This document shows positions 9,347 to 19,489 of a stretch of DNA of 64,000 nt, one piece after another. The stretch spans positions 16,291 through 80,290 of the forward strand of contig NZ_AQPN01000103.1 in assembly GCF_000403135.1 (NCBI RefSeq), given 5' to 3'. Numbering within the stretch: the stretch's first letter is position 1; the number at the start of each line of letters is the position of its first letter. The position numbers were made by a program, and so were the translations under genes. This DNA comes from Arcticibacter svalbardensis MN12-7. Its GTDB lineage: Bacteria; Bacteroidota; Bacteroidia; Sphingobacteriales; Sphingobacteriaceae. A model generated the notes under the pieces. That model ran no database searches. It saw only the letters and a program-made list of their open reading frames with translations, and was not told where the DNA came from.

Positions 9347-10402
9347 ATGAAAAAAAAGGTATTTTTTATTGTAAGTCATTTAGGAGCAGGAGGATCTGAA
9401 AGAGTATTCTGGCTTTTATCGCAATATTTTGATAAGTCATTTTATGAGGTAAGTTTGGTACTGCTCGACTCTAGAAATCCTTTTTTTTCCGCCGATATTG
9501 ATGGTGTTAATGTTATTAATCTAAATTCAATCCGCGCTTCCAATTCTTTTTTTAAACTACGAAGCTTAATAAAGGCAGTAAGACCTTATGCCATTTTCAC
9601 AACAGGAGGCCATATTAACACATTACTTTCCTTTGTTTCTCTATTTGCACCTGTTCCTGTACTCATTGGCCGTGAATCAAATGTGATGAACATGACGGCT
9701 AAGCTAGGGGGACCAAAAGAGAAATTCTGGGACCTCTTTGTCCGGCTTACCTATTATAGGTTTAAAGTTGCCGTTTGCCAATCGAATGAAATTCATGATG
9801 CAATGGCCAATTTGTATCATATTCCCATGCATAAGTTGGTGGTGATTCCAAATCCTGTCGTGTTAACCAGCCTTCAAAAAGTAGAAAAGGTCAGAGCAGG
9901 TAAAAAGCTTATTCTGGTTGCCCGTTTGGCTATTGAGAAAGGAATAATCAGACTGCTTCATATTATAAAAAAGCTACCGGCAGATTATTCACTTACCATT
10001 GCAGGTGAAGGCCCTATGAAGGACGCCATTAAAAAAGAGATCAGTTTACTTCAACTCAGCGAGCGGGTACATGTGGTAGGCCTGATACCAGATATTTTAA
10101 ATACGATCGTTAATCATGACCTGATGGTATTAACCTCTTTAACAGAAGGCTTCCCCAATGTGGTACTTGAATCTTTATCAGTAGGGATCCCTGTTGTCGC
10201 TTTTAGGGTAAGTGGCATTTCCGAAATGCTTCGCAACGATTTTAACGGGTATATCATCAACCAGGACGACCTGGATTCTTTTGCATCTCACATTGTTAAA
10301 GCCTGCAATAGAAAATGGGATTCTTTAGCTATTAAGGAAGATGTGAACAGCCGTTTTGGAGTTGAAAAAGTGGTTAAACAATATGAAGAATTGCTTGCAT
10401 AA
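9347..10402 (+). CDS. GT4 family glycosyltransferase
   Basis: A 351-residue GT-B transferase. N-terminal GAGGSERV (about 13-20), C-terminal domain with LVARLAIEKG, IAGEGP and the EX7E element in TEGFPNVVLESLS. Overall build and length match the GT4 protein at 3083, so they may be related by an old duplication. It is preceded by GT2 and followed by an asparagine-synthase-like gene. Confidence 0.9.
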   Translation: MKKKVFFIVSHLGAGGSERVFWLLSQYFDKSFYEVSLVLLDSRNPFFSADIDGVNVINLNSIRASNSFFKLRSLIKAVRPYAIFTTGGHINTLLSFVSLFAPVPVLIGRESNVMNMTAKLGGPKEKFWDLFVRLTYYRFKVAVCQSNEIHDAMANLYHIPMHKLVVIPNPVVLTSLQKVEKVRAGKKLILVARLAIEKGIIRLLHIIKKLPADYSLTIAGEGPMKDAIKKEISLLQLSERVHVVGLIPDILNTIVNHDLMVLTSLTEGFPNVVLESLSVGIPVVAFRVSGISEMLRNDFNGYIINQDDLDSFASHIVKACNRKWDSLAIKEDVNSRFGVEKVVKQYEELLA

Positions 10403-10446
10403 CTCCCTTTTGTAAAAATTGTCATCTTTTAAAATCATATAAGTGT

Positions 10447-12285
10447 ATGTGTGGTATCTACGGTTCTACAATTAAGTACAGCGATGATATAATACGGGCA
10501 AAATTGTCTCTGGCAAACCATAGAGGGCCCGATTATTCTGCATTTGAGCACACAGGGGAGGTTATATTGGGTCATAACAGGCTTGCTATACTGGACCTGG
10601 ATTCACGTTCAAATCAACCCTTTACTTATTTGCACCTTAAAATAGTATTTAATGGGGAGATCTATAATTACTTGTCTTTAAAAGCGAAGCTTGAAAAGAA
10701 GGGTTATAACTTCAGCACCACATCAGATACTGAAGTCATCTGTGCGGCTTACCTTGAATATGGTGATGAATGTGTAAACAATTTTAATGGCATGTTCTCC
10801 TTTGTGATTTATGACATCAGGGAAAATAAACTGTTCGGAGCAAGGGACCGATTAGGTAAAAAACCCTTTTATTATTGCCACACCGGTTATTCATTTGAAT
10901 TTGCCAGCCAGTCATCCCAACTTAAAATTGAAAGAAATTTTACTTTAGATCAGCAGGCCGTTAATGAATACTTTTTCTGGGGATATATCCCCGAACCCAA
11001 GTCTATCTGGCAAGAGGTAAATCAACTTCCTGCAGGGAACAGATTTACATATCAGCTTAGTTCAGGTTCTTTAAGTATTGATAAATATTGGGATCTCGAT
11101 TATAATAGGACGAACAAATTTACGGGGGGCTATATAGAGGCAAAGCGTACCCTTAAAGAATTATTACAGGATGCCGTTGCCATTCGAATGCATGCAGATG
11201 TTCCATTGGGCGTTTTCCTTTCGGGAGGTATAGACTCTTCCCTGATTGCTGCTCTTGCCTCCAGAAAAGTAAATCATGTCAAAACGTTCTCCATAAAGTT
11301 TAATGAAAAGGGTTTTGATGAAAGCTCATATGCACGTCTGGTGGCTTCCTATCTTCGAACCGAACACCAAACTATTGAATGTAATTATAATGAAGGCATC
11401 GGTCTGATTAATGATTTTTCTCAATATTACGACGAGCCATTTGCAGATTCAAGTGCTATTCCAACCATGTTATTGAGTAAGTACACCCGTAAAAAGGTTA
11501 CAGTAGCATTAAGTGGAGATGGTGGAGATGAAGCCTTTATAGGCTATTCGAGATATCGATGGATTAAATTGGTAAATAACCTGTTTAAATTGCCTTTGCC
11601 CGTTCGTAAGTCTTTGGGATCTATAGTTAACCTTTCTCCCAATTATGTCCATAAGCTTATTGCCATGGGTATTTCTATAAAGGATATTGAAGTGCTCTAT
11701 ATCCGGATGTTTGGGGGCATGGAAAATTCATGGATTGCAGAACCGGAAAAAGGTATGGGGAATCCATTCCGATCTATTTTTAATGATAAATCAAAAAATC
11801 TGTTAGAGACATTGTCTGATTTTGACATTAAAATGTATTTAAATGGTGACATTAACACGAAAGTTGATCGGGCTTCTATGGCATTTTCTCTGGAATCCAG
11901 GGCACCTTTAATGGATTATCGCATCATTGAATTTACCCGCAGTTTGCCCACTAATTTTAAATATTACCAGGGAAATCAAAAGCGGATCTTGAAAGATGTA
12001 CTATACGATTACTTACCTCCCGATCTGTTTAACAGACCAAAGGCAGGGTTCACAATGCCCTTTAAGGAATGGTTCAGAAAGGAACTTAAGGAGTATGTGA
12101 TGGATAACTTATCTAAAAAGGAGCTGGAAAAGATTCCTGGTATTAATGTGAAAAGAACTCAGGAAATTATTCAGGAGCACATGACTGGTAAATGGAATCG
12201 TTACCCTCAAATATGGAAGATCCTCGTGTTTTCTCAATGGCTTAAAAAGCAAGTAAGCAGTCCTGTTTTTGAAGCCTTCGAATAA
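10447..12285 (+). CDS. asnB: Asparagine synthase (glutamine-hydrolysing)-like amidotransferase
   Basis: A 612-residue two-domain protein. The class II glutaminase domain starts with the nucleophile Cys2 (MCGIYGS) and carries NHRGPD and the NGEIYNY loop. The synthetase domain has the ATP-pyrophosphatase loop SGGIDSS (259-265) and the GDGGDEAF segment. All catalytic landmarks are present. Within a polysaccharide cluster such proteins often do not make free asparagine but amidate a uronic acid or another sugar carboxylate (WbpS-like role). With a UDP-glucuronate epimerase at 15343 that is a plausible inference here. The gene symbol names the family only. A second, broken copy is at 13413. Confidence 0.88.
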   Translation: MCGIYGSTIKYSDDIIRAKLSLANHRGPDYSAFEHTGEVILGHNRLAILDLDSRSNQPFTYLHLKIVFNGEIYNYLSLKAKLEKKGYNFSTTSDTEVICAAYLEYGDECVNNFNGMFSFVIYDIRENKLFGARDRLGKKPFYYCHTGYSFEFASQSSQLKIERNFTLDQQAVNEYFFWGYIPEPKSIWQEVNQLPAGNRFTYQLSSGSLSIDKYWDLDYNRTNKFTGGYIEAKRTLKELLQDAVAIRMHADVPLGVFLSGGIDSSLIAALASRKVNHVKTFSIKFNEKGFDESSYARLVASYLRTEHQTIECNYNEGIGLINDFSQYYDEPFADSSAIPTMLLSKYTRKKVTVALSGDGGDEAFIGYSRYRWIKLVNNLFKLPLPVRKSLGSIVNLSPNYVHKLIAMGISIKDIEVLYIRMFGGMENSWIAEPEKGMGNPFRSIFNDKSKNLLETLSDFDIKMYLNGDINTKVDRASMAFSLESRAPLMDYRIIEFTRSLPTNFKYYQGNQKRILKDVLYDYLPPDLFNRPKAGFTMPFKEWFRKELKEYVMDNLSKKELEKIPGINVKRTQEIIQEHMTGKWNRYPQIWKILVFSQWLKKQVSSPVFEAFE

Positions 12286-12305
12286 GCCACTACATCATTA
12301 AAAAC

Positions 12306-13403
12306 ATGTGTATGAATGCCAAAGTCCTATTTATAACATCAGGAATGTGCAAGGGGGGAGCTGAAACACAATTGATTAAAGTGGCCTTATTTCTCAAATC
12401 ACTTGATTATACCGTACTCATTATCTCCTTAACCCCTATTAATGAATTTGATCTTGATTATGAAAAGAAAGGAATCCCGGTACACTTTTTAAAAAGATGG
12501 AGGCAACATCCTTTTTCAAACTGTAATTCATTGTACCAAACGGTAAAGTCTTATAAACCGGATGTCGTGATTGCCTTTATGTTCATTGCCATTATTTTTG
12601 CAAGGCTGCTTAAGAAAATCTTAAACTTTCCATTAATATCTACTATTCGGATAGGCGTATTACCTCGGAAATGGTACATTCCCTTTTTAATTACTTCCGG
12701 TTTAGATGACCAGATTGTTTATAATTCCAGGGCCTCTATGAATAAATTCGAGGAGCTAAAACTGGTGGATAAAACCGGATCAGTCATTAATAACAGTATT
12801 ACAATCCCTTCATTAATAGAAAAGAACCCTGCATGCCGTCACGATGATTTGTTTCATTGGGTATGCATAGCGCATTTCCGTTGGAACAAAGATTATATGA
12901 CACTCTTCAAGGCAGTAGCGCTCCTTAGGGGAATGAACTTCAGACTGGATATCATAGGTGAACTCAATGCGCAAACCTGGCCATTTCAGGTGATTGAAGA
13001 ATTATATATAAAGGAACATATCCGCATCCTTGGATTTCAGAAAAATGCAAGTGATTATTTACAAGATGCAGATGCTTTTGTCTTGTCGTCGTTTTCTGAA
13101 GGTATGCCAAATGCACTATTGGAAGCTATGTCTTATGCTAAACCAGTAGTGGTAACTGATATTGATTGCAATAAGGAATTGCTTGGGCAAGCATCCTGTG
13201 GTCTTCTTTCCAGGAAAGAGGATGGACACGACCTTTCGGCAAAGATGTTGCAAATGATGCAAATGACGGCAGATGAAAGAGCTGGATTAGGCAGGAGAGG
13301 AAGGATTCATATTATGAATCATTTCGCTGAAGATAAAGTGATGAATCATTGGTTAGCTCTTGTCAGTCCCTATTCCTTAGTAAAAGAACAGGTTCATTAC
13401 TAA
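12306..13403 (+). CDS. GT4 family glycosyltransferase
   Basis: A 365-residue GT-B transferase with GMCKGGAET near the N-terminus, a C-terminal domain with HFRWNKDY, and the EX7E motif in SEGMPNALLEAMS. The start could be ATG 12306 or the ATG two codons later (12312). The second gives MNAKVLFIT, which is more usual. It lies between the two asparagine-synthase-like genes, so the pair of amidotransferases is not a simple side-by-side tandem duplication. Confidence 0.88.
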   Translation: MCMNAKVLFITSGMCKGGAETQLIKVALFLKSLDYTVLIISLTPINEFDLDYEKKGIPVHFLKRWRQHPFSNCNSLYQTVKSYKPDVVIAFMFIAIIFARLLKKILNFPLISTIRIGVLPRKWYIPFLITSGLDDQIVYNSRASMNKFEELKLVDKTGSVINNSITIPSLIEKNPACRHDDLFHWVCIAHFRWNKDYMTLFKAVALLRGMNFRLDIIGELNAQTWPFQVIEELYIKEHIRILGFQKNASDYLQDADAFVLSSFSEGMPNALLEAMSYAKPVVVTDIDCNKELLGQASCGLLSRKEDGHDLSAKMLQMMQMTADERAGLGRRGRIHIMNHFAEDKVMNHWLALVSPYSLVKEQVHY

Positions 13404-13412
13404 ATTTATTTT

Positions 13413-15301
13413 ATGTGTGGGATATTTGGATCATTAAATATTGGAATCGCTGATCAAGCGGATGAGGTATTTAAAGGGCTCTTTCATCGGGGGCCTGATG
13501 AGCAAGGCTTTGTCATCAAAGATAATCTGGAGCTCTATCATACCCGGTTGGCCATACAGGATCTAAGTAAATCCGGACAGCAACCCATGTTTCATCAACA
13601 TCTATCCATTGTTTTCAATGGTGAGATATACAATCATCTGGAGCTTAGGGAAAAATACAATCTCTACTCTGAGTCTAATTCAGATACAAAAACATTGTTG
13701 CTGCTTTATGAACTTCTGGGTATTAGCATGCTGGAAGAACTTGATGGCATGTTTGCCTTTGCTTTATATGACCAACGGCAGCACCAGCTTATTCTTGCTC
13801 GTGATCGGGCAGGTAAAAAACCCTTGTATGTTTATAACAAGGGAAATGCACTGGCTTTTTCATCCGAATTGAATGTTCTATCTCAACTCTTTGCTCCTGA
13901 AGTAAACTACTCTTCACTTGCAGCCTACCTCTATCTTGGCTATCATTACAGGAAGGCAACACCATATCAGGGAGTAACTGAATTACAGAACGGTCATTAC
14001 TTGAAAATAGACACTCAAACTACAGAGCAAACCCTTGTCAAATGGTTTGATATAGGCGCCTGTTACCTGAATAAAAATAAACTGTCCTATGCCGATACTC
14101 TTCAGGAGTTGGATGCACGATTACAGCTTGTTGTTAAAAGAAGAATAGAAACCTCAGATCGTGATGTTGGCTCTTTTTTGAGTGGAGGAATAGACAGTGG
14201 TTTAATCACAGCTATCGCTGCAGCCCATACCCACGAATTGAAAACCTTTACTGTAAGGGTGGAAGGTGCTTACGATGAATCTTTATTTGCCGAAAAGTAG
14301 CAAAGCGATATCATACGAATCATACCGTTGTCGATATCTCATTTTCTGATCTCCAGTACGATATAGAAAAGATCCTGATTAATTATGGTGAGCCATTTTG
14401 CGATAATTCAGCTATCCCAAGCTATTATGTGGCAAAAGCGGCAAGCGAGCATATTACAGTCGTATTAAATGGTGATGGAGCTGATGAGCTGTTTGGAGGA
14501 TACCGGCGATATGTACCATTTAAACAATTTGACTTCTTTAAGTCAGGCTCTCTCACTAAAGTTGCTGCCCGCGGATTAGCGGGCCTATTACCAATTGCCA
14601 ACGAAAAGAAAAGTAATTACAATTATATCTACCGTTTATTAAAACTAGCCGGTTACAGTGATATCCTGCAACAATATAGCTCTGCATCATCTGATTTACT
14701 TGTTGGCTTTGAAAGTCAGTTTCTGATTCAACCAGATCTGAATGACATTCGTATTGATTTAACGGAGATTAATAAAATGCCCTTATCCTCTGTAAACAGA
14801 TTACTGTTAATGGACTTCCAAACCATTTTGTTTAGTGGGCTATTACCAAAGATCGACATTGCGACAATGGCACATTCACTAGAGGCAAGAAGTCCATTCC
14901 TCGCCAAAGAAATTCTTGAATTTGCACCAGGCTTAAGGGATAATCTCAAAATTAAAGGACTCAGTACTAAATTTATTCTACGCGATTTGGCTAAGAAATA
15001 TCTGCCGGCAGAGCTAATCGGGCAACCTAAAAGAGGTTTTGAAATTCCTCTTAAGAATTGGGTCAATCATCATCTGAAAGAAATTATAGCCGATTATATA
15101 TTTTCTGCAGATGCACTTTATCCTATGTTTATCAAAAAGAAGTTCATTGTAGACTTAATGAATAGAAAAGTAAGTATCTCGGAAGAAAGAAGAGCTAAAA
15201 TTATTTTTAATGTTTTTGCACTTGAAGTCTGGTATAAAAACCGAAACAAAGCAACTTCTGCATTTTTGAATCCTGAAGCATTTCAATACACTCAAAAATA
15301 A
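13413..15301 (+). pseudogene. asnB: Asparagine-synthase-like amidotransferase, frameshifted
   Basis: The first part (13413-14300) encodes MCGIFGS, FHRGPD, NGEIYNH and the ATP loop SGGIDSG, then stops at TAG 14298-14300. The second part continues in another frame from 14297 (VAKRYHTNHTVVDIS) through GDGADELFGGY to 15301. Compared with the intact paralogue at 10447, one base is missing in the A run 14293-14296; adding one A restores an uninterrupted protein of about 629 residues. The rest looks well preserved, with no further stops. This is therefore a fresh mutation, a slippage-tolerant gene or a sequencing error in a homopolymer. Function if intact: glutamine-dependent amidation, perhaps of a sugar acid. 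Confidence 0.85.
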
Positions 15302-15342
15302 CGGCTTAAATCTAAATTAGTCACAATCTAAATTGTTCCATC

Positions 15343-16416
15343 ATGAAAATATTAGTTACTGGTAGTGCGGGTTTTATTGGTTTTCATTTAGTGAAAAGCC
15401 TGATAAGGAGAGGTGATGAAGTGATTGGCATTGATAATATAAATGATTATTATGATGTAAACTTGAAATTTGACCGATTGGCAGAGACTGGAATAGATAG
15501 ATCGGAAATAAGCTATGGGAAGGAGATACGTAGTATAAAGTATGTCAACTATAAATTTATAAAGCTTGATTTAACAGATCAGGATGGTTTAAAAACAATG
15601 TTCGAAGCGTATAAATTTGACGTTGTATGCAATCTTGCAGCACAAGCAGGAGTGAGGTACAGTTTAGAAAACCCAAGTGCTTATATCGAATCAAATATTA
15701 AGGGCTTTTTAAATATTCTTGAATGTTGCCGGAATCAGCATATTGAACATTTGATTTATGCAAGCTCATCCAGTGTATATGGGTTAAACAGGGTGATGCC
15801 TTTTTCCGTAAACCACAATGTAGATCATCCGGTATCCCTGTATGCCGCGTCAAAAAAAAGCAACGAATTGATGGCACACGCATATAGCTATTTGTTTGGC
15901 CTTCCCACAACGGCATTGCGCTTTTTTACTGTATATGGACCTTGGGGAAGACCTGATATGGCTTTATTCCTTTTTTCTAAGGCTATTTTAGAGAATAAAC
16001 CCATCCGGATCTTTAATAACGGGATGATGAAGAGAGACTTTACTTATGTTGATGATATTGTGCAGGGGATTTTGAAGGTAATTGATAAGTCTCCTTCTGG
16101 TAATTTAAAATGGGATGGTTTAAATCCAGATCCATCAAGTTCAAAAGCTCCATACCGTGTTTTAAATATTGGAAGAGGGCATTCAGTGAAATTGCTGGAC
16201 TTTGTTTCTGCAATAGAAAAGAATCTGGGGACCACTGCAGAAAAAGTCTATTGTCCTCTGCAAGAAGGAGATGTGGTAGATACTTGGGCAGATATTAGTA
16301 AAATGAAGGACGAATTTAATTACCTGCCTCGGGTAGATATTGAAGAAGGAATCGCTGCATTTTTAGATTGGTACAGAGTGTACTATTCTTATTGCAATCA
16401 GGAAGTTGTTGCTTAA
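15343..16416 (+). CDS. UDP-glucuronate 4-epimerase-like NAD-dependent epimerase
   Basis: A 357-residue extended short-chain dehydrogenase. It has the NAD-binding GSAGFIG (7-13), the family-typical DNINDYYD (31-38), catalytic serine region SSSSVYG (141-147) and the YAASK dyad (Y167, K171). The DNxNDYYD stretch and overall length fit the CapI/UDP-glucuronate 4-epimerase group, which converts UDP-GlcA to UDP-GalA. This points to a galacturonic-acid-containing polymer, which matches the pectate-lyase-like gene that follows. A different uronic or hexose epimerase specificity remains possible. Confidence 0.88.
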   Translation: MKILVTGSAGFIGFHLVKSLIRRGDEVIGIDNINDYYDVNLKFDRLAETGIDRSEISYGKEIRSIKYVNYKFIKLDLTDQDGLKTMFEAYKFDVVCNLAAQAGVRYSLENPSAYIESNIKGFLNILECCRNQHIEHLIYASSSSVYGLNRVMPFSVNHNVDHPVSLYAASKKSNELMAHAYSYLFGLPTTALRFFTVYGPWGRPDMALFLFSKAILENKPIRIFNNGMMKRDFTYVDDIVQGILKVIDKSPSGNLKWDGLNPDPSSSKAPYRVLNIGRGHSVKLLDFVSAIEKNLGTTAEKVYCPLQEGDVVDTWADISKMKDEFNYLPRVDIEEGIAAFLDWYRVYYSYCNQEVVA

Positions 16417-16812
16417 ATACGTATTTTATGAATTTGCATTTCAAAATATGACAGAAAAATTACATTTTCAAGCTGAAATTCAATTATTTATATTAGAATC
16501 TCCCTTTATAAATACAATAAATTTATTTATTTTATATAATTTAATTTTTTTTTAACAGTTTTTAACAAGAAACAATTTTTCCAATTGTTTAGTAACAATA
16601 TTAATACCCCAATTTTGTTTAATTAAAGCCATTTAAAAATTACATAGATGATAATTTAATTTCTATGCAAATGAAAATTTAGTTTAACTTAATTGCAATT
16701 TTCATATTTAATACGAGTTTCTTTAACAAAATTGCTGTTTTTTCCTATTTTTTTTGATGTAACTGTTGCTCTTTATAATTCGTTAAAGAGGCATACATTA
16801 ATTAAAGATCAG
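16417..16812. other. AT-rich intergenic region before the lyase gene
   Basis: About 396 bases between the epimerase and the preferred lyase start. It is extremely AT-rich, with T and A runs around 16545-16575. A frame open from a TTG at 16693 reaches the lyase but shows no coherent protein before 16813. The length suggests that the lyase has its own promoter, but I see no convincing pair of promoter boxes. Confidence 0.5.
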
Positions 16813-18180
16813 ATGAAACCGGAGAACAGCTTAAAAAGAAAAGTTAAAATGTCCACGCTATTACTAGCAATTATTCTATTTACTCAATGTCATAAAAGTA
16901 ACGAAGATCAGTTAGTTGCAAATGTTAATGAAATCAGTGCAACCTCTACTGCAACTGCTGAAGTTGCAAAAACTTTAGTCCTGTCAAGCGCAACAAAAGA
17001 CGCTGGGTATGCTTACTATTTGGAACCCAAACTTACAATAACAGGAGACAGCCCTACAAAACCTTCAAATTCTACACTTAAAATATATGAAAACGGAAAA
17101 CTACTAGGAGCCGCACATTCTTTACATAGAGATATCAGAAATGTAGGAAAAGGTAAATTCAGCCATTGGGATACTGGTTTATACTTCTCATCATCTGACA
17201 ATAGTGATCCTCGAACTAACGGTAGGACCTATACCTATACCACTGGAACCACAACTGCAGTAGCTGCTCCGGTAGCACAAACACCTCCTGCATCATCAAC
17301 AGGCAGCTCCCCAATAGGTTTTGCTTCTGTTGATGGATCAACAACAGGTGGTAAAGCTGGCAAAACCATTACGGTGAGTAATTTGAACGATCTTAAAAGG
17401 GCTGCTGTATCTTCCGATCCTTTGGTAATTCAAATATCTGGAAGTATTACAGGTACGGGTATGATTGAGGTTAAATCAAATAAAACTTTTATTGGCTTAG
17501 AAGGAGCTGTTCTTAACGGAACAGGATTGTCTATCTGGGGTGTAAGCAATGTTATTGTTAAAAACCTAAAGATCAATAAAGTGGTTGGTGCCGACTGTAT
17601 CACTATTAAAGGTGGTTCAAACCATGTTTGGGTAGACCATTGTGAACTTTGGCAAGACAGAACGCATGGATGGGATTATTATGATGAATTGCTTGAAGTA
17701 ACCGATCGGTCTGATTATGTAACAATCTCCTGGAATGAATTCCATGATACGAACATTGCGCTGCTCATTGGTAGTGGAGATCAACAAACCACAGATATTG
17801 GCCATCTTCGGGTAACACTATACGGGAATTATTTCAAAAACATATCTGAAAGACAACCCTGCACACGGTTCGGTTACATGCATTGCTTCAATAATTATCT
17901 TGCCAATGGTAGTGGATATGGAATTGGGGTAACGATGAATGCAACGGTAAGAACCGATAATAACTATTTCGAAGGGCAGCATATCCCGATTTACACCGAA
18001 TTTAATGCAAAACCAGGTGTAGTCAGTGGAGCAAGTACCAACATTTATAAAAATTGCGGACCTAATATTATATCAACAAGCGCATCAAGCTGGGTGCCTT
18101 CTTACGAATATAAATCTGTACTTATTGCTGCTGCTGATGTACCAGCAAAGGTGCTCAGTGAGGCAGGTCCCAATTACTAA
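16813..18180 (+). CDS. Pectate lyase-like (PL1) lipoprotein
   Basis: From the ATG at 16813 the product has 455 residues: a charged start, a hydrophobic stretch and a lipobox ending LFTQC (Cys26), so it is probably an outer-membrane lipoprotein. After a small N-terminal domain (about 60-145), the parallel beta-helix begins with GFASVDG and TTGGKAG. PL1 hallmarks are VWVDHC (about 272-277), a DYVTISW strand, and the catalytic-arginine region RQPCTR followed by FGYMHCFNNY (R347, R352). Such enzymes cleave alpha-1,4-galacturonan by beta-elimination. Its position beside the UDP-GlcA epimerase suggests action on the cell's own polymer. An upstream-extended TTG start (16693) is unlikely because it would bury the lipoprotein signal. 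Confidence 0.88.
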   Translation: MKPENSLKRKVKMSTLLLAIILFTQCHKSNEDQLVANVNEISATSTATAEVAKTLVLSSATKDAGYAYYLEPKLTITGDSPTKPSNSTLKIYENGKLLGAAHSLHRDIRNVGKGKFSHWDTGLYFSSSDNSDPRTNGRTYTYTTGTTTAVAAPVAQTPPASSTGSSPIGFASVDGSTTGGKAGKTITVSNLNDLKRAAVSSDPLVIQISGSITGTGMIEVKSNKTFIGLEGAVLNGTGLSIWGVSNVIVKNLKINKVVGADCITIKGGSNHVWVDHCELWQDRTHGWDYYDELLEVTDRSDYVTISWNEFHDTNIALLIGSGDQQTTDIGHLRVTLYGNYFKNISERQPCTRFGYMHCFNNYLANGSGYGIGVTMNATVRTDNNYFEGQHIPIYTEFNAKPGVVSGASTNIYKNCGPNIISTSASSWVPSYEYKSVLIAAADVPAKVLSEAGPNY

Positions 18181-18212
18181 AGTATAAAGTAGAAGAATTT
18201 ATGGAACAAAAA

Positions 18213-18240
18213 ACATTACACGTAAAGTGTAGTGTTTTTT
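18213..18240 (+). terminator. Rho-independent terminator after the PL1 gene
   Basis: Arms ACATTACAC (18213-18221) and GTGTAGTGT (18227-18235) pair over nine positions with one G-U, with loop GTAAA, directly followed by T residues to 18240. It lies 33 bases after the lyase stop and separates it from the next glycosyltransferase. Confidence 0.8.
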
Positions 18241-18291
18241 GCTATATAATCATCAACCTCCAAAACGTACACTTACTTTAACCAATATACC

Positions 18292-19452
18292 TTGAAACCA
18301 AAACGAAATAAGATCCTGATTGCTTGCGACTCTTCGCGCTCTTTGCTTGATTTCAGAGGAAAGCTCATGGAAGAGTTATTAGTGAACCATGATGTATGTG
18401 TATTTACTCCAAAAATCCATCAAAGCCATGTCAGAAATACACTTGAGCGCTTGGGCATTTCCATCTATGAAAACGATCTGAACGGAAGTAATGTTTCCCT
18501 TTTTTCAGATCTCGCTTATATCATTAAGCTGTTCAAATTGATGCGCTCTTTGAAGCCTGATGTATTTTTCCCATATACCTTTAAACCGGTGATCTATGGC
18601 ACCCTGGTAGCAAACTTTTTCCATGTAAACCGTATCGCTCCCATGCTTACAGGTTTAGGCTATAGCTTTTTGAATACTAATAATAAGAAGCAAATAATCA
18701 AGCTAATAACCAAGACCTTGTTAAGGATTAGTTTAAAAGCAAATAACCGAACTTCGCTTATCCTTCAAAACAAAGATGATTATAACACGCTGATTCAGGC
18801 TGGAATTATTAACGCAAATCACGCTGCACATATAGTCAATGGCTCTGGTGTCGATCTCTCTCATTATGACTATTCAGAACCTGAACCCAGCAATTTGAAC
18901 TTTTTAATGATATCCCGATTGATCAATGCAAAAGGAGTGAACGAATATTATGAAGCTGCAACAATAATCCTTCAAGACCACCCCAATGTTCAATTTACAT
19001 TAATTGGCGCTTACGATCCTAATGTAGATGCCATTGATGCCGTGCTATACAATAAGATCATAAAGGGGAATGTGATCGATTATAAGGGTGAGGTGGACGA
19101 TGTGAGACCTTTTATCAAGGCCTGTTCTGTTGTCGTTTTACCTTCCTTCTATGGCGAAGGCGTACCTCGATGTATTCTTGAAGGAATGGCGATGGGAAGA
19201 GCTGTCATTACCAGTGATTCGGTAGGATGCAGAGAAACGATCAATCTTTCATCCGATCAGCCAAGTGGCTTTTTGGTGCCCATAAAAAATGCAACTTGCT
19301 TAGCCGAAAAAATGCTTCATTTTATTCTGAATCCATCACATATCATTTTTTACGGGAAAAATGGAAGAGCATATGCCTTTGAGAAATTTGATGTCCATAA
19401 AGTAAACCGCAAAATGCTTCAAATACTGGAAGGTCCTGCTGTTTTTGCCTGA
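18292..19452 (+). CDS. GT4 family glycosyltransferase (CapM/PglA-like)
   Basis: A 386-residue GT-B transferase. The TTG at 18292 is taken as start because the next in-frame ATG would remove the first conserved strand (KILIACDSSRSLLDFRG). The middle segment with PDVFFPYTFKPVIYG and the LTGLGYSFLN stretch fit the CapM/PglA subgroup, which adds a second sugar to an undecaprenyl-diphosphate-linked diamino sugar. The donor motif lies in GEGVPRCILEGMAMG. This agrees with the PglC-like transferase (5559) and PglF-like dehydratase (24042). The pairing is inference. Confidence 0.88.
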   Translation: MKPKRNKILIACDSSRSLLDFRGKLMEELLVNHDVCVFTPKIHQSHVRNTLERLGISIYENDLNGSNVSLFSDLAYIIKLFKLMRSLKPDVFFPYTFKPVIYGTLVANFFHVNRIAPMLTGLGYSFLNTNNKKQIIKLITKTLLRISLKANNRTSLILQNKDDYNTLIQAGIINANHAAHIVNGSGVDLSHYDYSEPEPSNLNFLMISRLINAKGVNEYYEAATIILQDHPNVQFTLIGAYDPNVDAIDAVLYNKIIKGNVIDYKGEVDDVRPFIKACSVVVLPSFYGEGVPRCILEGMAMGRAVITSDSVGCRETINLSSDQPSGFLVPIKNATCLAEKMLHFILNPSHIIFYGKNGRAYAFEKFDVHKVNRKMLQILEGPAVFA

Positions 19453-19489
19453 AAAACCAGGACTAATTTATATTTCCTGATTTTATAAA

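Noticed and set aside
13609..13872. An alternative + strand frame inside the broken asparagine-synthase-like gene
   Set aside because: The overlapping frame carries clear glutaminase motifs; the alternative does not and is not needed to explain the frameshift, which lies at 14293-14296.
16693..16812. Upstream coding extension of the PL1 lyase from a TTG
   Set aside because: It would place 40 unrelated residues before a good lipoprotein signal peptide.
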